Part shown: positions 1 to 6,366 of the stretch, in pieces
How positions within the stretch are numbered: position 1 is the stretch's first letter
Layout of the letters: each line of letters starts with the position of its first letter
DNA from: Bacillota bacterium
GTDB taxonomy: Bacteria > Bacillota > Clostridia > Christensenellales > Aristaeellaceae
Assembly: GCA_019137115.1 (NCBI GenBank)
Contig: JAGVSV010000134.1
Span: forward strand, 1-7,475
Length of the DNA stretch: 7,475 bases
Direction: 5' to 3'
Notes under the pieces: generated by a model
What the model was told of the DNA's origin: nothing
Seen by the model: the letters and a program-made list of their open reading frames with translations, nothing else
The model's database searches: none
Position numbers and translations under genes: made by a program

Positions 1-366
1 CTGGCGCAGGGGCGCGAGGTGTTTGCGATGCCGGGGCCGGTGGACGCGCCCAGCTCCGCGCTGCCGCACAAGCTGATCCGCGAAGGGGCCAGATTGTGCA
101 CCTGCGCGGGGGACTTGCTGGAAGATATGGACTGGCTTGCCCCGGCGCACGGGCAGGGCGAGCAGGTGGCGTTTGATCTGGACGGTTTGACAAGCGAGCA
201 AAAGTCGATATATGATGCGCTTTGTGCCGAGAGCCTGAGCTTTGAGGAGCTGTTAGCCAGGACAAAGTTGCCCGTGTCAGACCTGAATACGCAGCTGACG
301 CTGATGGAACTGGATGGCTTGGTGGATACGCTCCCAGGCCGTTTGTTTCGGTTGCTGCGAACATAG
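1..366 (+). CDS. dprA: DprA (DNA processing protein A), C-terminal part
   Basis: The reading frame is open from base 1 and its start lies upstream of the window; 121 codons are present before the TAG at 364. The first visible residues (QGREVFAMPGPVDAPSS, then GxNxLIxEGA-like HKLIREGARL) match the end of the DprA Rossmann-like fold, the FAxPGP segment being a family hallmark. Residues from about LTSEQKSIYDAL to GRLFRLL form the small C-terminal winged-helix domain found in many DprA proteins. DprA binds incoming single-stranded DNA and loads RecA during transformation and related recombination; this is family knowledge. It sits 22 nt upstream of topA, the usual Firmicutes arrangement, and is probably co-transcribed with it. 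The DNA-binding N-terminal half cannot be judged here. The assignment is firm; functional competence of the strain is not implied. Confidence 0.93.
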   Translation: MAQGREVFAMPGPVDAPSSALPHKLIREGARLCTCAGDLLEDMDWLAPAHGQGEQVAFDLDGLTSEQKSIYDALCAESLSFEELLARTKLPVSDLNTQLTLMELDGLVDTLPGRLFRLLRT

Positions 367-376
367 ACAGAAAATC

Positions 377-381
377 GGAGG
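377..381 (+). promoter_or_regulatory. Ribosome binding site deciding the topA TTG start
   Basis: A perfect GGAGG lies 7 nt before the TTG at 389. The frame stays open further upstream to an ATG at 314 inside dprA, but that ATG has no such site, and the extra 25 residues do not resemble topoisomerase I. The TTG start yields MPTKTKKKLVIVESPAK, a typical TopA N-terminus. Confidence 0.85.
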
Positions 382-388
382 ACAGGTT

Positions 389-2509
389 TTGCCCACAAAA
401 ACGAAAAAGAAACTGGTCATCGTTGAATCCCCCGCCAAAGCAGGAACCATCGGGAAGTTCCTGGGCCGGGGCTATAAGGTGCTGGCGTCCCAGGGCCATG
501 TGCGCGACTTGCCGCGCTCCCAGCTGGGCGTAGACCCCGAGGATGATTTCGCCATGCGCTATATCACCATCCGCGGCAAGGGCGATATTTTGGCCGCGCT
601 GCGCAAGGAGGCCAAATCGGCCACCGAAGTGCTGCTGGCGACTGACCCTGACCGCGAGGGCGAGGCCATCTCCTGGCATTTGGCGGAGGTGCTCAAGCTG
701 GATCCCGCCGCCCCCTGCCGGGTGGAGTTTAACGAGATCACCAAAAAATCCGTGGCAGGCGCAATCAAAAAACCGCGTGCGATCAACATGGACCTGGTGG
801 ACGCCCAGCAGGCGCGCCGCGCGCTGGACCGGCTGGTGGGCTACAAAATCAGCCCCCTGCTGTGGGCGAAGATCAAAAAGGGTTTGTCTGCCGGTCGCGT
901 GCAAAGCGTGGCGGTGCGCCTGATCGTAGACCGCGAGGAGGAGATCGAAGGCTTTGTCCCGGAGGAATACTGGGACGCCTTTGCCGAGATCCCGCTCAAG
1001 CGCGAAAACGGAAAGCAGGACCTTTTCCAGGTGCGGTTGGCGGAGCTGGACGGCAAAAGAGCCGATCTGACTGATGGTGGCGCAGCCGAAAAGGCGCGTG
1101 AGCGTATCCTAAAGGCTGCGCTGGCGGTTTCCAGCGTCAAGAACAAGGAAAAACGCAAATCACCGGCGCCGCCATTTTCGACCTCCACGTTGCAGCAGGA
1201 AGCCTCGCGCAAACTCAACTTCACCATCGCCAAGTGCATGCAGGTGGTGCAGGGCTTGTATGAAGGCGTGGAGATCAAGCGCGGCAACACGCAGGGCCTG
1301 GTCACCTACATCCGCACCGACTCCGTGCGCGTCAGTGACGAAGCGCTCACAGCCGTGCGCGGACACATTGGTGACAGTTACGGCGCGGACTATCTGCCCG
1401 AGCAGGCCAACCAGTACAGGGGACGCAGCAGCGCGCAGGATGCGCATGAAGCGATCCGCCCGGTGGACGTGCTGATCACGCCGGACAGCATCAAAGCCGC
1501 GCTAACCAGGGACCAGTACCAGCTGTACAAATTAATCTACGCGCGTTTTGTCGCCAGCCAGATGACAGATGCGCGCTTCGCCACGCGCACGATCGACATA
1601 AAGGGCGATGGCGTGCTGCTGCGCTACTATGGTGAGGTCAAGCGTTTTGCCGGGTTCACCGCCGTCTATGAGGAAAGCACGGATGAAGCCGAGGATCCGT
1701 CCCAGGCGTTCCTGGCCGACGCGCAGGAAGGTGACGCTGTCCAGGTTAAGGATGTCGCCATCAACCAGCATTTCACCCAGCCCCCGAGCCGCTACACCGA
1801 GGCGTCCCTGGTGCGCACGCTGGAGGAAAAGGGCATCGGCCGCCCGTCCACCTATGCGCCCACGGTGACCACCGTCATTGCCCGCGGGTATGTCTCGCGA
1901 GAGAAAAAGCGCCTCTACCCGACCGAGCTGGGCCGCATGGTCAACGCGCTGATGGAGGAATATTTCGCCACCATCGTGGACCCCGACTTTACCGCCCGGC
2001 TGGAGAACGAGCTGGACGCGGTGGAGGCGGGCAAGCTGCATTGGCGGGACGTGCTGCGCTCCTTCTATCCGGCGTTTGAGGCGCAGCTGGCGCGCGCCGA
2101 TGAAGCCATTGAGAAGATCGAGATCGCCGACGAGGTCAGCGACACCCTGTGCGACAAGTGCGGCGCGATGATGGTGTACAAGATGGGGCGGTACGGCAGG
2201 TTCCTGGCCTGCCCCAACTTCCCGGAGTGCCGCAACACCACGCCCATCCTTGTCTATATCGACGCCCCGTGCCCCAAATGTGGCGCAAGGCTGCTGGAGA
2301 AAACCAGCCGCAAAAACCGCAAGTTCTATGGCTGTGAGCGGTACCCCGAGTGCGACTTTGTATCCTGGGACCAGCCGGTCAAGAAGTCCTGCCCGGAATG
2401 CGGCAGCTACATGACGCTGAAACGCCGCCGCGATCAGGACCTGCTGCTGTGCAGCAACGAAAGCTGCCGCCACCGCGAGGAAGTAGAACCGCAGGACGAC
2501 AGTGCCTGA
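389..2509 (+). CDS. topA: DNA topoisomerase I (type IA)
   Basis: A 706-residue type IA topoisomerase, which relaxes negative supercoils by cutting one strand through a 5'-phosphotyrosine link. The TOPRIM domain is at the N-terminus, with VESPAK (Glu13) and the metal-binding DPDREGE (residues 86-92). The catalytic tyrosine is Tyr307 in TYIRTDS, followed by SAQDAHEAIRP and by the core segment EEKGIGRPSTYA. The C-terminus carries three four-cysteine zinc ribbons: C588/C591/C608/C614, C628/C631/C649/C655 and C668/C671/C688/C693. Length and domain order are those of Firmicutes and E. coli-like TopA, and nothing essential is missing. The TTG start at 389 is chosen for its strong ribosome binding site and for the family-like N-terminus. 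The gene ends inside the start of trmFO (8-nt overlap), so translation of the two is probably coupled. Confidence 0.98.
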   Translation: MPTKTKKKLVIVESPAKAGTIGKFLGRGYKVLASQGHVRDLPRSQLGVDPEDDFAMRYITIRGKGDILAALRKEAKSATEVLLATDPDREGEAISWHLAEVLKLDPAAPCRVEFNEITKKSVAGAIKKPRAINMDLVDAQQARRALDRLVGYKISPLLWAKIKKGLSAGRVQSVAVRLIVDREEEIEGFVPEEYWDAFAEIPLKRENGKQDLFQVRLAELDGKRADLTDGGAAEKARERILKAALAVSSVKNKEKRKSPAPPFSTSTLQQEASRKLNFTIAKCMQVVQGLYEGVEIKRGNTQGLVTYIRTDSVRVSDEALTAVRGHIGDSYGADYLPEQANQYRGRSSAQDAHEAIRPVDVLITPDSIKAALTRDQYQLYKLIYARFVASQMTDARFATRTIDIKGDGVLLRYYGEVKRFAGFTAVYEESTDEAEDPSQAFLADAQEGDAVQVKDVAINQHFTQPPSRYTEASLVRTLEEKGIGRPSTYAPTVTTVIARGYVSREKKRLYPTELGRMVNALMEEYFATIVDPDFTARLENELDAVEAGKLHWRDVLRSFYPAFEAQLARADEAIEKIEIADEVSDTLCDKCGAMMVYKMGRYGRFLACPNFPECRNTTPILVYIDAPCPKCGARLLEKTSRKNRKFYGCERYPECDFVSWDQPVKKSCPECGSYMTLKRRRDQDLLLCSNESCRHREEVEPQDDSA

Positions 2510-3815
2510 CCATGTGGTGACCGTGGTGGGCGCCGGACTGGCCGGAGCCGAAGCCGCCTGGCAGTTGGCGCGGCGGGGGATTGCCGTGCGCCTGGTGGAC
2601 ATCAAGCCCGATCGCCGCACGCCCGCCCATCATAGCGACGGCTTGGCGGAGCTGGTGTGCAGCAACAGCCTCAAGTCCGACCGGCTGCAGAACGCAGCCG
2701 GCCTGCTCAAAGAGGAGATGCGCAGGCTGAGCTCCCTGATCCTAAAAGCCGCGGACCAAACCCGCGTGCCCGCCGGCGGCGCGCTGGCGGTCGACCGCGA
2801 CGATTTTTCCCGGCACATCACCGGCGTGCTGACGTACCACCCGCTGGTGACATACCAAACCGCTGAGGCGACCGACATTCCGGACGAGCCTTGCATCATC
2901 GCCACCGGCCCCTTGACCACGGACGCGCTGTCCGGCGCGATCAGCGCCCTGTCCGAAAAGGCCATGCTGTCCTTCTATGACGCGGCGGCGCCGATTGTCA
3001 CCGCCGAATCCATCGACATGCAAAAGGTGTTCCGCGCCTCGCGCTATGACCGCGGGGAGGATTACCTCAACTGCCCGATGGACAGGGACGCCTACCTGCG
3101 CTTGCGCGAAGCGCTGCTGACCGCCAAAACCGCGCCGGTACACGGCTTTGAGGAAGAGAAATACTTTGAAGCCTGCGTGCCGGTGGAATCGCTGGCCAAA
3201 CGCGGCGAGATGGCCCTTGCCTACGGGCCGATGAAGCCGGTGGGCCTGCGCGATCCAACCACAGGCAAACGCCCTTTCGCCAACGTGCAGCTGCGCCAGG
3301 AGGACATCAGCGCCAGCCTTTACAACCTGGTGGGCTTCCAGACGCGGCTGACATACGGGGAGCAGAAACGCGTTTTCTCGCTGATCCCCGGGCTGGAACA
3401 AGCGGAGTTTGCGCGCTACGGCGTGATGCACCGCAACACGTTTTTGAACAGCCCCGGCTTTCTGGACAGCAATTTCCGCGTGATCGGCAGGGAGTATCTG
3501 CTGTTTGCCGGACAGATCACGGGCGTGGAAGGGTATGTGGAAAGCGCGGCCAGCGGTTTGGTATGCGGGATGACCTTGGCAAGCATGCTACAGGAAAAGC
3601 CGCTGCCCACGTTTCCCGCCACCACGGCGATCGGATCGCTGTGCCGGCATGTATCACAGCCCAGCCGGGATTACCAGCCCATGCACGTGAACTTCGGCAT
3701 CATGGCCCCCTTGCCGGAGCGCGTCCGCAACAAGGAACAGCGGTACCTGGCGCTTTCGGAGCGCGCGCTGAAGGACATCGACACCATCGCAAGCATACAC
3801 AACCCGATTACATGA
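2502..3815 (+). CDS. trmFO: TrmFO, folate- and FAD-dependent tRNA (uracil-5-)-methyltransferase
   Basis: A 437-residue protein that by family makes 5-methyluridine at position 54 of the tRNA T-loop, using methylenetetrahydrofolate as carbon donor and FADH2 as reductant, in the cytoplasm. The N-terminus has the dinucleotide-binding GAGLAGAEAA (residues 10-19). Cys53 in ELVCSNSLKSD matches the catalytic cysteine of Bacillus subtilis TrmFO, and Cys225 in FEACVPVE matches its second conserved cysteine (usual motif FEGCxPxE, here Gly to Ala). The C-terminal FAD-contacting segment LFAGQITGVEGYVESAASG is intact. Length equals the family norm (about 435). The GTG at 2502 is preceded by AGGA at 2493-2496 and gives the expected Cys53 numbering. 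It overlaps topA by 8 nt. It is distinguished from GidA/MnmG, a relative, by length and by the Cys53 motif. Confidence 0.97.
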   Translation: MPDHVVTVVGAGLAGAEAAWQLARRGIAVRLVDIKPDRRTPAHHSDGLAELVCSNSLKSDRLQNAAGLLKEEMRRLSSLILKAADQTRVPAGGALAVDRDDFSRHITGVLTYHPLVTYQTAEATDIPDEPCIIATGPLTTDALSGAISALSEKAMLSFYDAAAPIVTAESIDMQKVFRASRYDRGEDYLNCPMDRDAYLRLREALLTAKTAPVHGFEEEKYFEACVPVESLAKRGEMALAYGPMKPVGLRDPTTGKRPFANVQLRQEDISASLYNLVGFQTRLTYGEQKRVFSLIPGLEQAEFARYGVMHRNTFLNSPGFLDSNFRVIGREYLLFAGQITGVEGYVESAASGLVCGMTLASMLQEKPLPTFPATTAIGSLCRHVSQPSRDYQPMHVNFGIMAPLPERVRNKEQRYLALSERALKDIDTIASIHNPIT

Positions 3816-3820
3816 GGTGA
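3814..3820 (+). promoter_or_regulatory. Ribosome binding site for hslV, overlapping the trmFO stop codon
   Basis: GAGGTGA lies 5 nt before the ATG at 3826 and shares bases with the TGA stop of trmFO (3813-3815). The in-frame GTG at 3817 lies inside this site and has no ribosome binding site of its own, so ATG 3826 is the better start. Confidence 0.75.
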
Positions 3821-3825
3821 CAAGC

Positions 3826-4365
3826 ATGCAACTACGCGGGACTACAATCTGCGCGGTGCGCAGGGACGGGCGCGTGGCCATCGCCGGCGACGGCCAGGTG
3901 ACCATGGGGGAGAACACGATCTTCAAAAGCACGGCGACCAAGGTGCGCCGCATCTATCAGGACAGGGTGGCCATTGGTTTTGCCGGCAGCGTGGCGGATG
4001 CCATCACGCTGAGCGAACTGTTTGAGGAAAAGCTGGTGGAGACCAACGGCAACCTGGAGCGCGCCGCAGTGCGCCTCGCGCGCGACTGGCGCGGTGACAA
4101 GGCGCTGCGCAAGCTGGACGCGCTGATGGTCGCTTCGGACGGTGATGCGCTGCTGATCATCAGCGGCAATGGGGAAGTCATCAACCCGGATGACGGCATC
4201 TGCGCGATTGGCTCCGGCGGCAACTACGCGCTGGCGGCCGCCCGCGCGCTGCTTACCAACACCGCGCTGTCGGCGCATGAGATCGCCGAAAAGGCGCTGC
4301 GCATCGCCGCGTCAATCTGCGTATACACAAACGACCATATCACCGTGGAGGATGTCGCGCCATGA
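3826..4365 (+). CDS. hslV: HslV (ClpQ), threonine protease subunit of HslUV
   Basis: A 179-residue N-terminal-nucleophile peptidase. Family members form a double hexameric ring that degrades substrates unfolded by HslU in the cytoplasm. The protein starts MQLRGTTICAVRRDG; the nucleophile should be Thr6, exposed by removal of a five-residue leader ending in Gly, as in other Firmicutes and Thermotoga HslV. Further active-site positions are visible: Asp22 in AGDGQVT, Lys39 in TKVRR, and the GSGGNYALAAARAL segment. B. subtilis ClpQ is reported to work with an N-terminal serine; here two threonines follow the leader, so a threonine enzyme is expected (inference). Start ATG 3826 is chosen by ribosome binding site and leader length; GTG 3817 would add only three residues. 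It lies 10 nt after trmFO, without the xerC gene often found between them, and overlaps hslU by 4 nt. Confidence 0.96.
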   Translation: MQLRGTTICAVRRDGRVAIAGDGQVTMGENTIFKSTATKVRRIYQDRVAIGFAGSVADAITLSELFEEKLVETNGNLERAAVRLARDWRGDKALRKLDALMVASDGDALLIISGNGEVINPDDGICAIGSGGNYALAAARALLTNTALSAHEIAEKALRIAASICVYTNDHITVEDVAP

Positions 4366-5735
4366 CGAAAGAACTGACCCCGCGCGAGGTCGTTCGCGAG
4401 CTTGACCGGTATATCATCGGCCAGGATGAGGCCAAGCGTGCCGTGGCGGTGGCGCTGCGCAACCGGTACCGCCGCTCACGCGTGGCTGATGACATGCGCG
4501 CGGAGATCTACCCCAAGAACATTTTGATGATGGGCCCCACCGGCGTGGGCAAGACCGAGATCGCCCGCCGCCTGGCCAAGCTGGTTAACGCGCCGTTTGT
4601 CAAAGTGGAAGCCACCAAGTTTACGGAGGTAGGGTATGTCGGGCGCGATGTGGAAAGCATCATCCGCGACCTGGTAGAGAACGCGGTGCGCATGGTGTGC
4701 GCGGAGCATGAAGCCCGCGTGGCGACCCGCGCCGAGGTGCTGGCGGAGGATCAGCTGGTGTCGTTGCTGATCAACCCGCGCAAAAAGCCTGTGTCCAACC
4801 CCATCGACGTGCTGCTGGGCGCGCGAAACACCAAGGAGCCGGAACCCACCGACGAGGAAAAGGTAGCGATCGCCGGCCGCCGCGGGCAGGTGCTAGAACA
4901 GCTGCGCGCGGGGGAACTGGAAGACCGCGAGATCGAGGTGGAGGTGGAGGAAGCCGCGCCGCAGCTGGAAGTGGGCGGCAGCGCCATCAACATTGGCGAC
5001 ATGATGGGCGGCATGCTGCCCAAAAAGACCAAAATGCGCCGCGTCAAGGTGCGCGAGGCGCGCCGCATCCTCACTTCCCAGGAGGCCGCAAAGCTCATTG
5101 ATGAGGACGCCGTCAAGGAGGAAGCGCTTAGCCGCGCCGAGCAGAACGGCATTGTATTCATCGACGAAATTGACAAGATCGCCGGGCGCTCCGCCGTGGG
5201 CAGCGGCCCGGATGTGTCGCGCGAGGGCGTCCAGCGGGACATCTTGCCCATCGTAGAGGGCAGCACGGTGTCGACCAAGTACGGCAGCATCACGACTGAC
5301 CACATGCTCTTTATCGCGGCGGGTGCCTTCCATGTGGCCAAGGTCACCGACCTGATTCCCGAGCTGCAGGGCCGCTTCCCGGTGCTGGTGAAGCTAAAGA
5401 GCCTGACCAAAGAGGATTTTGTGCGCATCCTATCCCAGCCGGACAATGCCTTGACCCGCCAGTACGCGTCGCTGCTGGCGACGGACAATGTGTTTTTGAC
5501 CTTTGACGACGACGCGCTGGACGCCATCGCTGAAGCCGCCTGCCGCGCCAATGACGCGGGGGAGAACATCGGCGCCCGCCGCCTGCACGGCGTGTTTGAG
5601 GAGCTGCTGGAGGACATTCTGTTCAACGCCGGCGGCGACAACATGCCCGAAGTGCACCTGGCAATCACCGCAGACTATGTGCGCGAGCACGTCAAAGCCG
5701 CCAAGGAGGATGACATCGCCAGGCTGATCATGTAA
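4362..5735 (+). CDS. hslU: HslU (ClpY), AAA+ unfoldase of the HslUV protease
   Basis: A 457-residue AAA+ ATPase that in the family forms a hexamer, unfolds substrates and threads them into HslV. The N-terminus LTPREVVRELDRYIIGQ is the family signature. Walker A GPTGVGKT spans residues 58-65 (Lys64), the pore loop GYVG is 91-94, Walker B IVFIDEID is 264-271, and the sensor-2 arginine region GARRLHG begins at 404. The segment between pore loop and Walker B (about 110-240), rich in charged residues, is the I domain. The C-terminus ends in ARLIM, corresponding to the tail that inserts into HslV. GGAGG at 4347-4351 lies 10 nt before the ATG, which overlaps the hslV stop as ATGA, so the two subunits are probably translationally coupled. 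No truncation or missing motif is seen. It is the last gene of the operon; a mobile-element remnant begins 9 nt after its stop. Confidence 0.98.
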   Translation: MTKELTPREVVRELDRYIIGQDEAKRAVAVALRNRYRRSRVADDMRAEIYPKNILMMGPTGVGKTEIARRLAKLVNAPFVKVEATKFTEVGYVGRDVESIIRDLVENAVRMVCAEHEARVATRAEVLAEDQLVSLLINPRKKPVSNPIDVLLGARNTKEPEPTDEEKVAIAGRRGQVLEQLRAGELEDREIEVEVEEAAPQLEVGGSAINIGDMMGGMLPKKTKMRRVKVREARRILTSQEAAKLIDEDAVKEEALSRAEQNGIVFIDEIDKIAGRSAVGSGPDVSREGVQRDILPIVEGSTVSTKYGSITTDHMLFIAAGAFHVAKVTDLIPELQGRFPVLVKLKSLTKEDFVRILSQPDNALTRQYASLLATDNVFLTFDDDALDAIAEAACRANDAGENIGARRLHGVFEELLEDILFNAGGDNMPEVHLAITADYVREHVKAAKEDDIARLIM

Positions 5736-5744
5736 CGATCCTGC

Positions 5745-5760
5745 GCAAAGGGGCTGTCGC
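5745..5760 (+). repeat. Left terminal inverted repeat of the IS-like element
   Basis: Bases GCAAAGGGGCTGTCGC are the reverse complement of 6316-6331 at 15 of 16 positions (mismatch at the third base); the inner 13 bases match perfectly. A GGGGCTGTC-type end is common among IS1182-like elements (recalled, not searched). Confidence 0.85.
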
Positions 5761-5780
5761 ACTAAGGAACAGTCTCTGAG

Positions 5781-5825
5781 ACAAAAAGACGAGCTCGTCC
5801 TGGATAGAACGGGCTCGCTTTTTGT
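5781..5825 (+). terminator. Long hairpin with T tract at the left end of the element
   Basis: Bases 5781-5798 pair with 5809-5825 in a stem of 17 base pairs with one bulged A (5789) and one G-T wobble; the loop is about 10 nt. The right arm ends GCTCGCTTTTTGT, giving a U tract on plus-strand RNA; the left arm has AAAAAG, so the hairpin would also work on the minus strand. It lies 45 nt after the hslU stop, inside the element, and probably now ends the operon transcript as well as shielding the transposase ORF from read-in. Confidence 0.75.
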
Positions 5826-5842
5826 TGTAGAATGTATCTACT

Positions 5843-6262
5843 ATGAAAACATTACAACGATTCAAGGATACACCGGGCGAGCTGGCATTTCAAGCGGTGA
5901 TGCCGCTGGATTTGGGAATCAGGATACCGGAAGATGATTCGGTTCGCTTGCTGAAACAGATCACAGAGGGGATGGACTTTAGCAAGCTCAATCAAGCATA
6001 TTTCCGCATCAATCGAGCGGACGAGGCGACACCGAAGCAGCTGTTCGAGATTGTGGCTCTGGGTTTCATGAACGGGAAGTACTCGCTTCGTGAGATGGAA
6101 GGGGTGTGCCGGTGCGATATCCGGTTCATGTGTTTATTACAGGGGAAGAAGACGCCGGACCACAGCCGCTTGGGCCGATTCATCCGTGAGCGGCTCCAGG
6201 GTCGGGTCATGTTTCGTGTGCGCTTCTTGAGAGATTTGAGCTTATTCTCGACAGAAATATAG
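5843..6262 (+). pseudogene. IS1182-family transposase, N-terminal (DUF772-type) fragment
   Basis: A 139-codon ORF. Residues about 18-115 match the N-terminal domain of IS1182-family transposases: IPEDDSVRLL, FSKLNQAY with a following arginine-rich turn, ATPKQLFEIVALGFMNGKYS, REMEGVCRCDIRFMCLLQG and PDHSRLGRF. In the family this domain precedes the DDE nuclease core. Here the similarity ends near base 6200 and is followed by about 25 unrelated residues to a TAG, so the core has been lost by an internal deletion with the join probably at 6195-6215. No Shine-Dalgarno is seen before the ATG; instead a 5-bp stem (5827-5841) abuts it. The in-frame GTG 5897 and ATG 5900 are no better supported. It could make a small DNA-binding protein that competes with intact transposases, but nothing shows that it is expressed. 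Confidence 0.83.
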
Positions 6263-6286
6263 ATAAAAAGTCGGACCTAGAGAACG

Positions 6287-6324
6287 AAAAAGAGGCTGCC
6301 GTGGTTTCTATTACCGCGACAGCC
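6287..6324 (-). terminator. Hairpin with T tract at the right end, reading leftward
   Basis: Bases 6294-6305 and 6313-6324 form a 12-position stem (one C-A mismatch, one wobble) around the loop 6306-6312. On the minus strand the stem is followed by TCTTTTT (plus-strand A tract 6287-6291), so it fits an intrinsic terminator for transcripts coming from the flavoprotein gene, whose stop is about 43 nt away. Its outer arm overlaps the terminal inverted repeat. Confidence 0.6.
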
Positions 6325-6331
6325 CCTTAGC
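6316..6331 (-). repeat. Right terminal inverted repeat of the IS-like element
   Basis: Bases GCGACAGCCCCTTAGC mirror the left repeat at 15 of 16 positions, with 6316-6328 a perfect 13-bp match to 5748-5760. Together with the left copy it defines the element's boundaries. Confidence 0.85.
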
Positions 6332-6352
6332 GGGGATGTTGATGCAATCCCC
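6332..6352. repeat. Short perfect palindrome next to the right end of the element
   Basis: GGGGAT (6332-6337) and ATCCCC (6347-6352) form a 6-bp perfect stem with a 9-nt loop, directly touching the right inverted repeat. Neither strand has a T tract after it, so it is not a complete intrinsic terminator. It may be part of the original insertion target or of a terminator split by the insertion; both are inference. Confidence 0.45.
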
Positions 6353-6366
6353 TGTACTTCGAACGA

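Larger units (their letters stand above)
5745..6331. mobile_element. Internally deleted IS1182-like element, about 0.59 kb
   Basis: Matching inverted repeats at 5745-5760 and 6316-6331 bound a segment containing only the N-terminal piece of an IS1182-family transposase. Full family members are roughly 1.5-2 kb with a transposase of about 450-550 residues, so well over half is missing, including the DDE catalytic residues. Because both ends remain, the element could in principle be moved in trans by an intact relative, like a MITE (inference). Hand counts of two 60-base stretches (5881-5940 and 6001-6060) give about 52-57% GC against about 67% in a trmFO stretch, consistent with a foreign origin. 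No target-site duplication is recognisable next to the repeats. Confidence 0.8.

Noticed and set aside
314..388. Upstream ATG extension of topA by 25 codons, overlapping dprA
   Set aside because: It has no ribosome binding site and a non-TopA-like sequence; the TTG at 389 has a perfect GGAGG at 7 nt and the expected N-terminus.
1532..2620. 362-codon open frame on the minus strand opposite topA and the start of trmFO
   Set aside because: It lies opposite firmly identified genes and its translation resembles no known family; long antisense frames are expected in GC-rich coding DNA.
4751..5668. 305-codon open frame on the minus strand opposite hslU
   Set aside because: The translation is serine-rich and low in complexity, and it mirrors hslU codon bias; hslU itself is complete on the other strand.
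5800..5842. Sigma-70 type promoter for the transposase fragment (TAGAAT at 5828 as -10)
   Set aside because: No acceptable -35 hexamer lies 16-18 bp upstream, and the region is taken up by the terminator hairpin.
6187..6328. Plus-strand frame running from the transposase fragment's presumed deletion join to the right inverted repeat, possibly the transposase C-terminal tail in a shifted frame
   Set aside because: About 46 codons with no motif I recognise; it could be the tail after a frame-changing deletion but cannot be supported without the parent element.
5736..6345. Target-site duplication flanking the element
   Set aside because: The bases outside the two inverted repeats share no convincing direct repeat of 2-10 bp.
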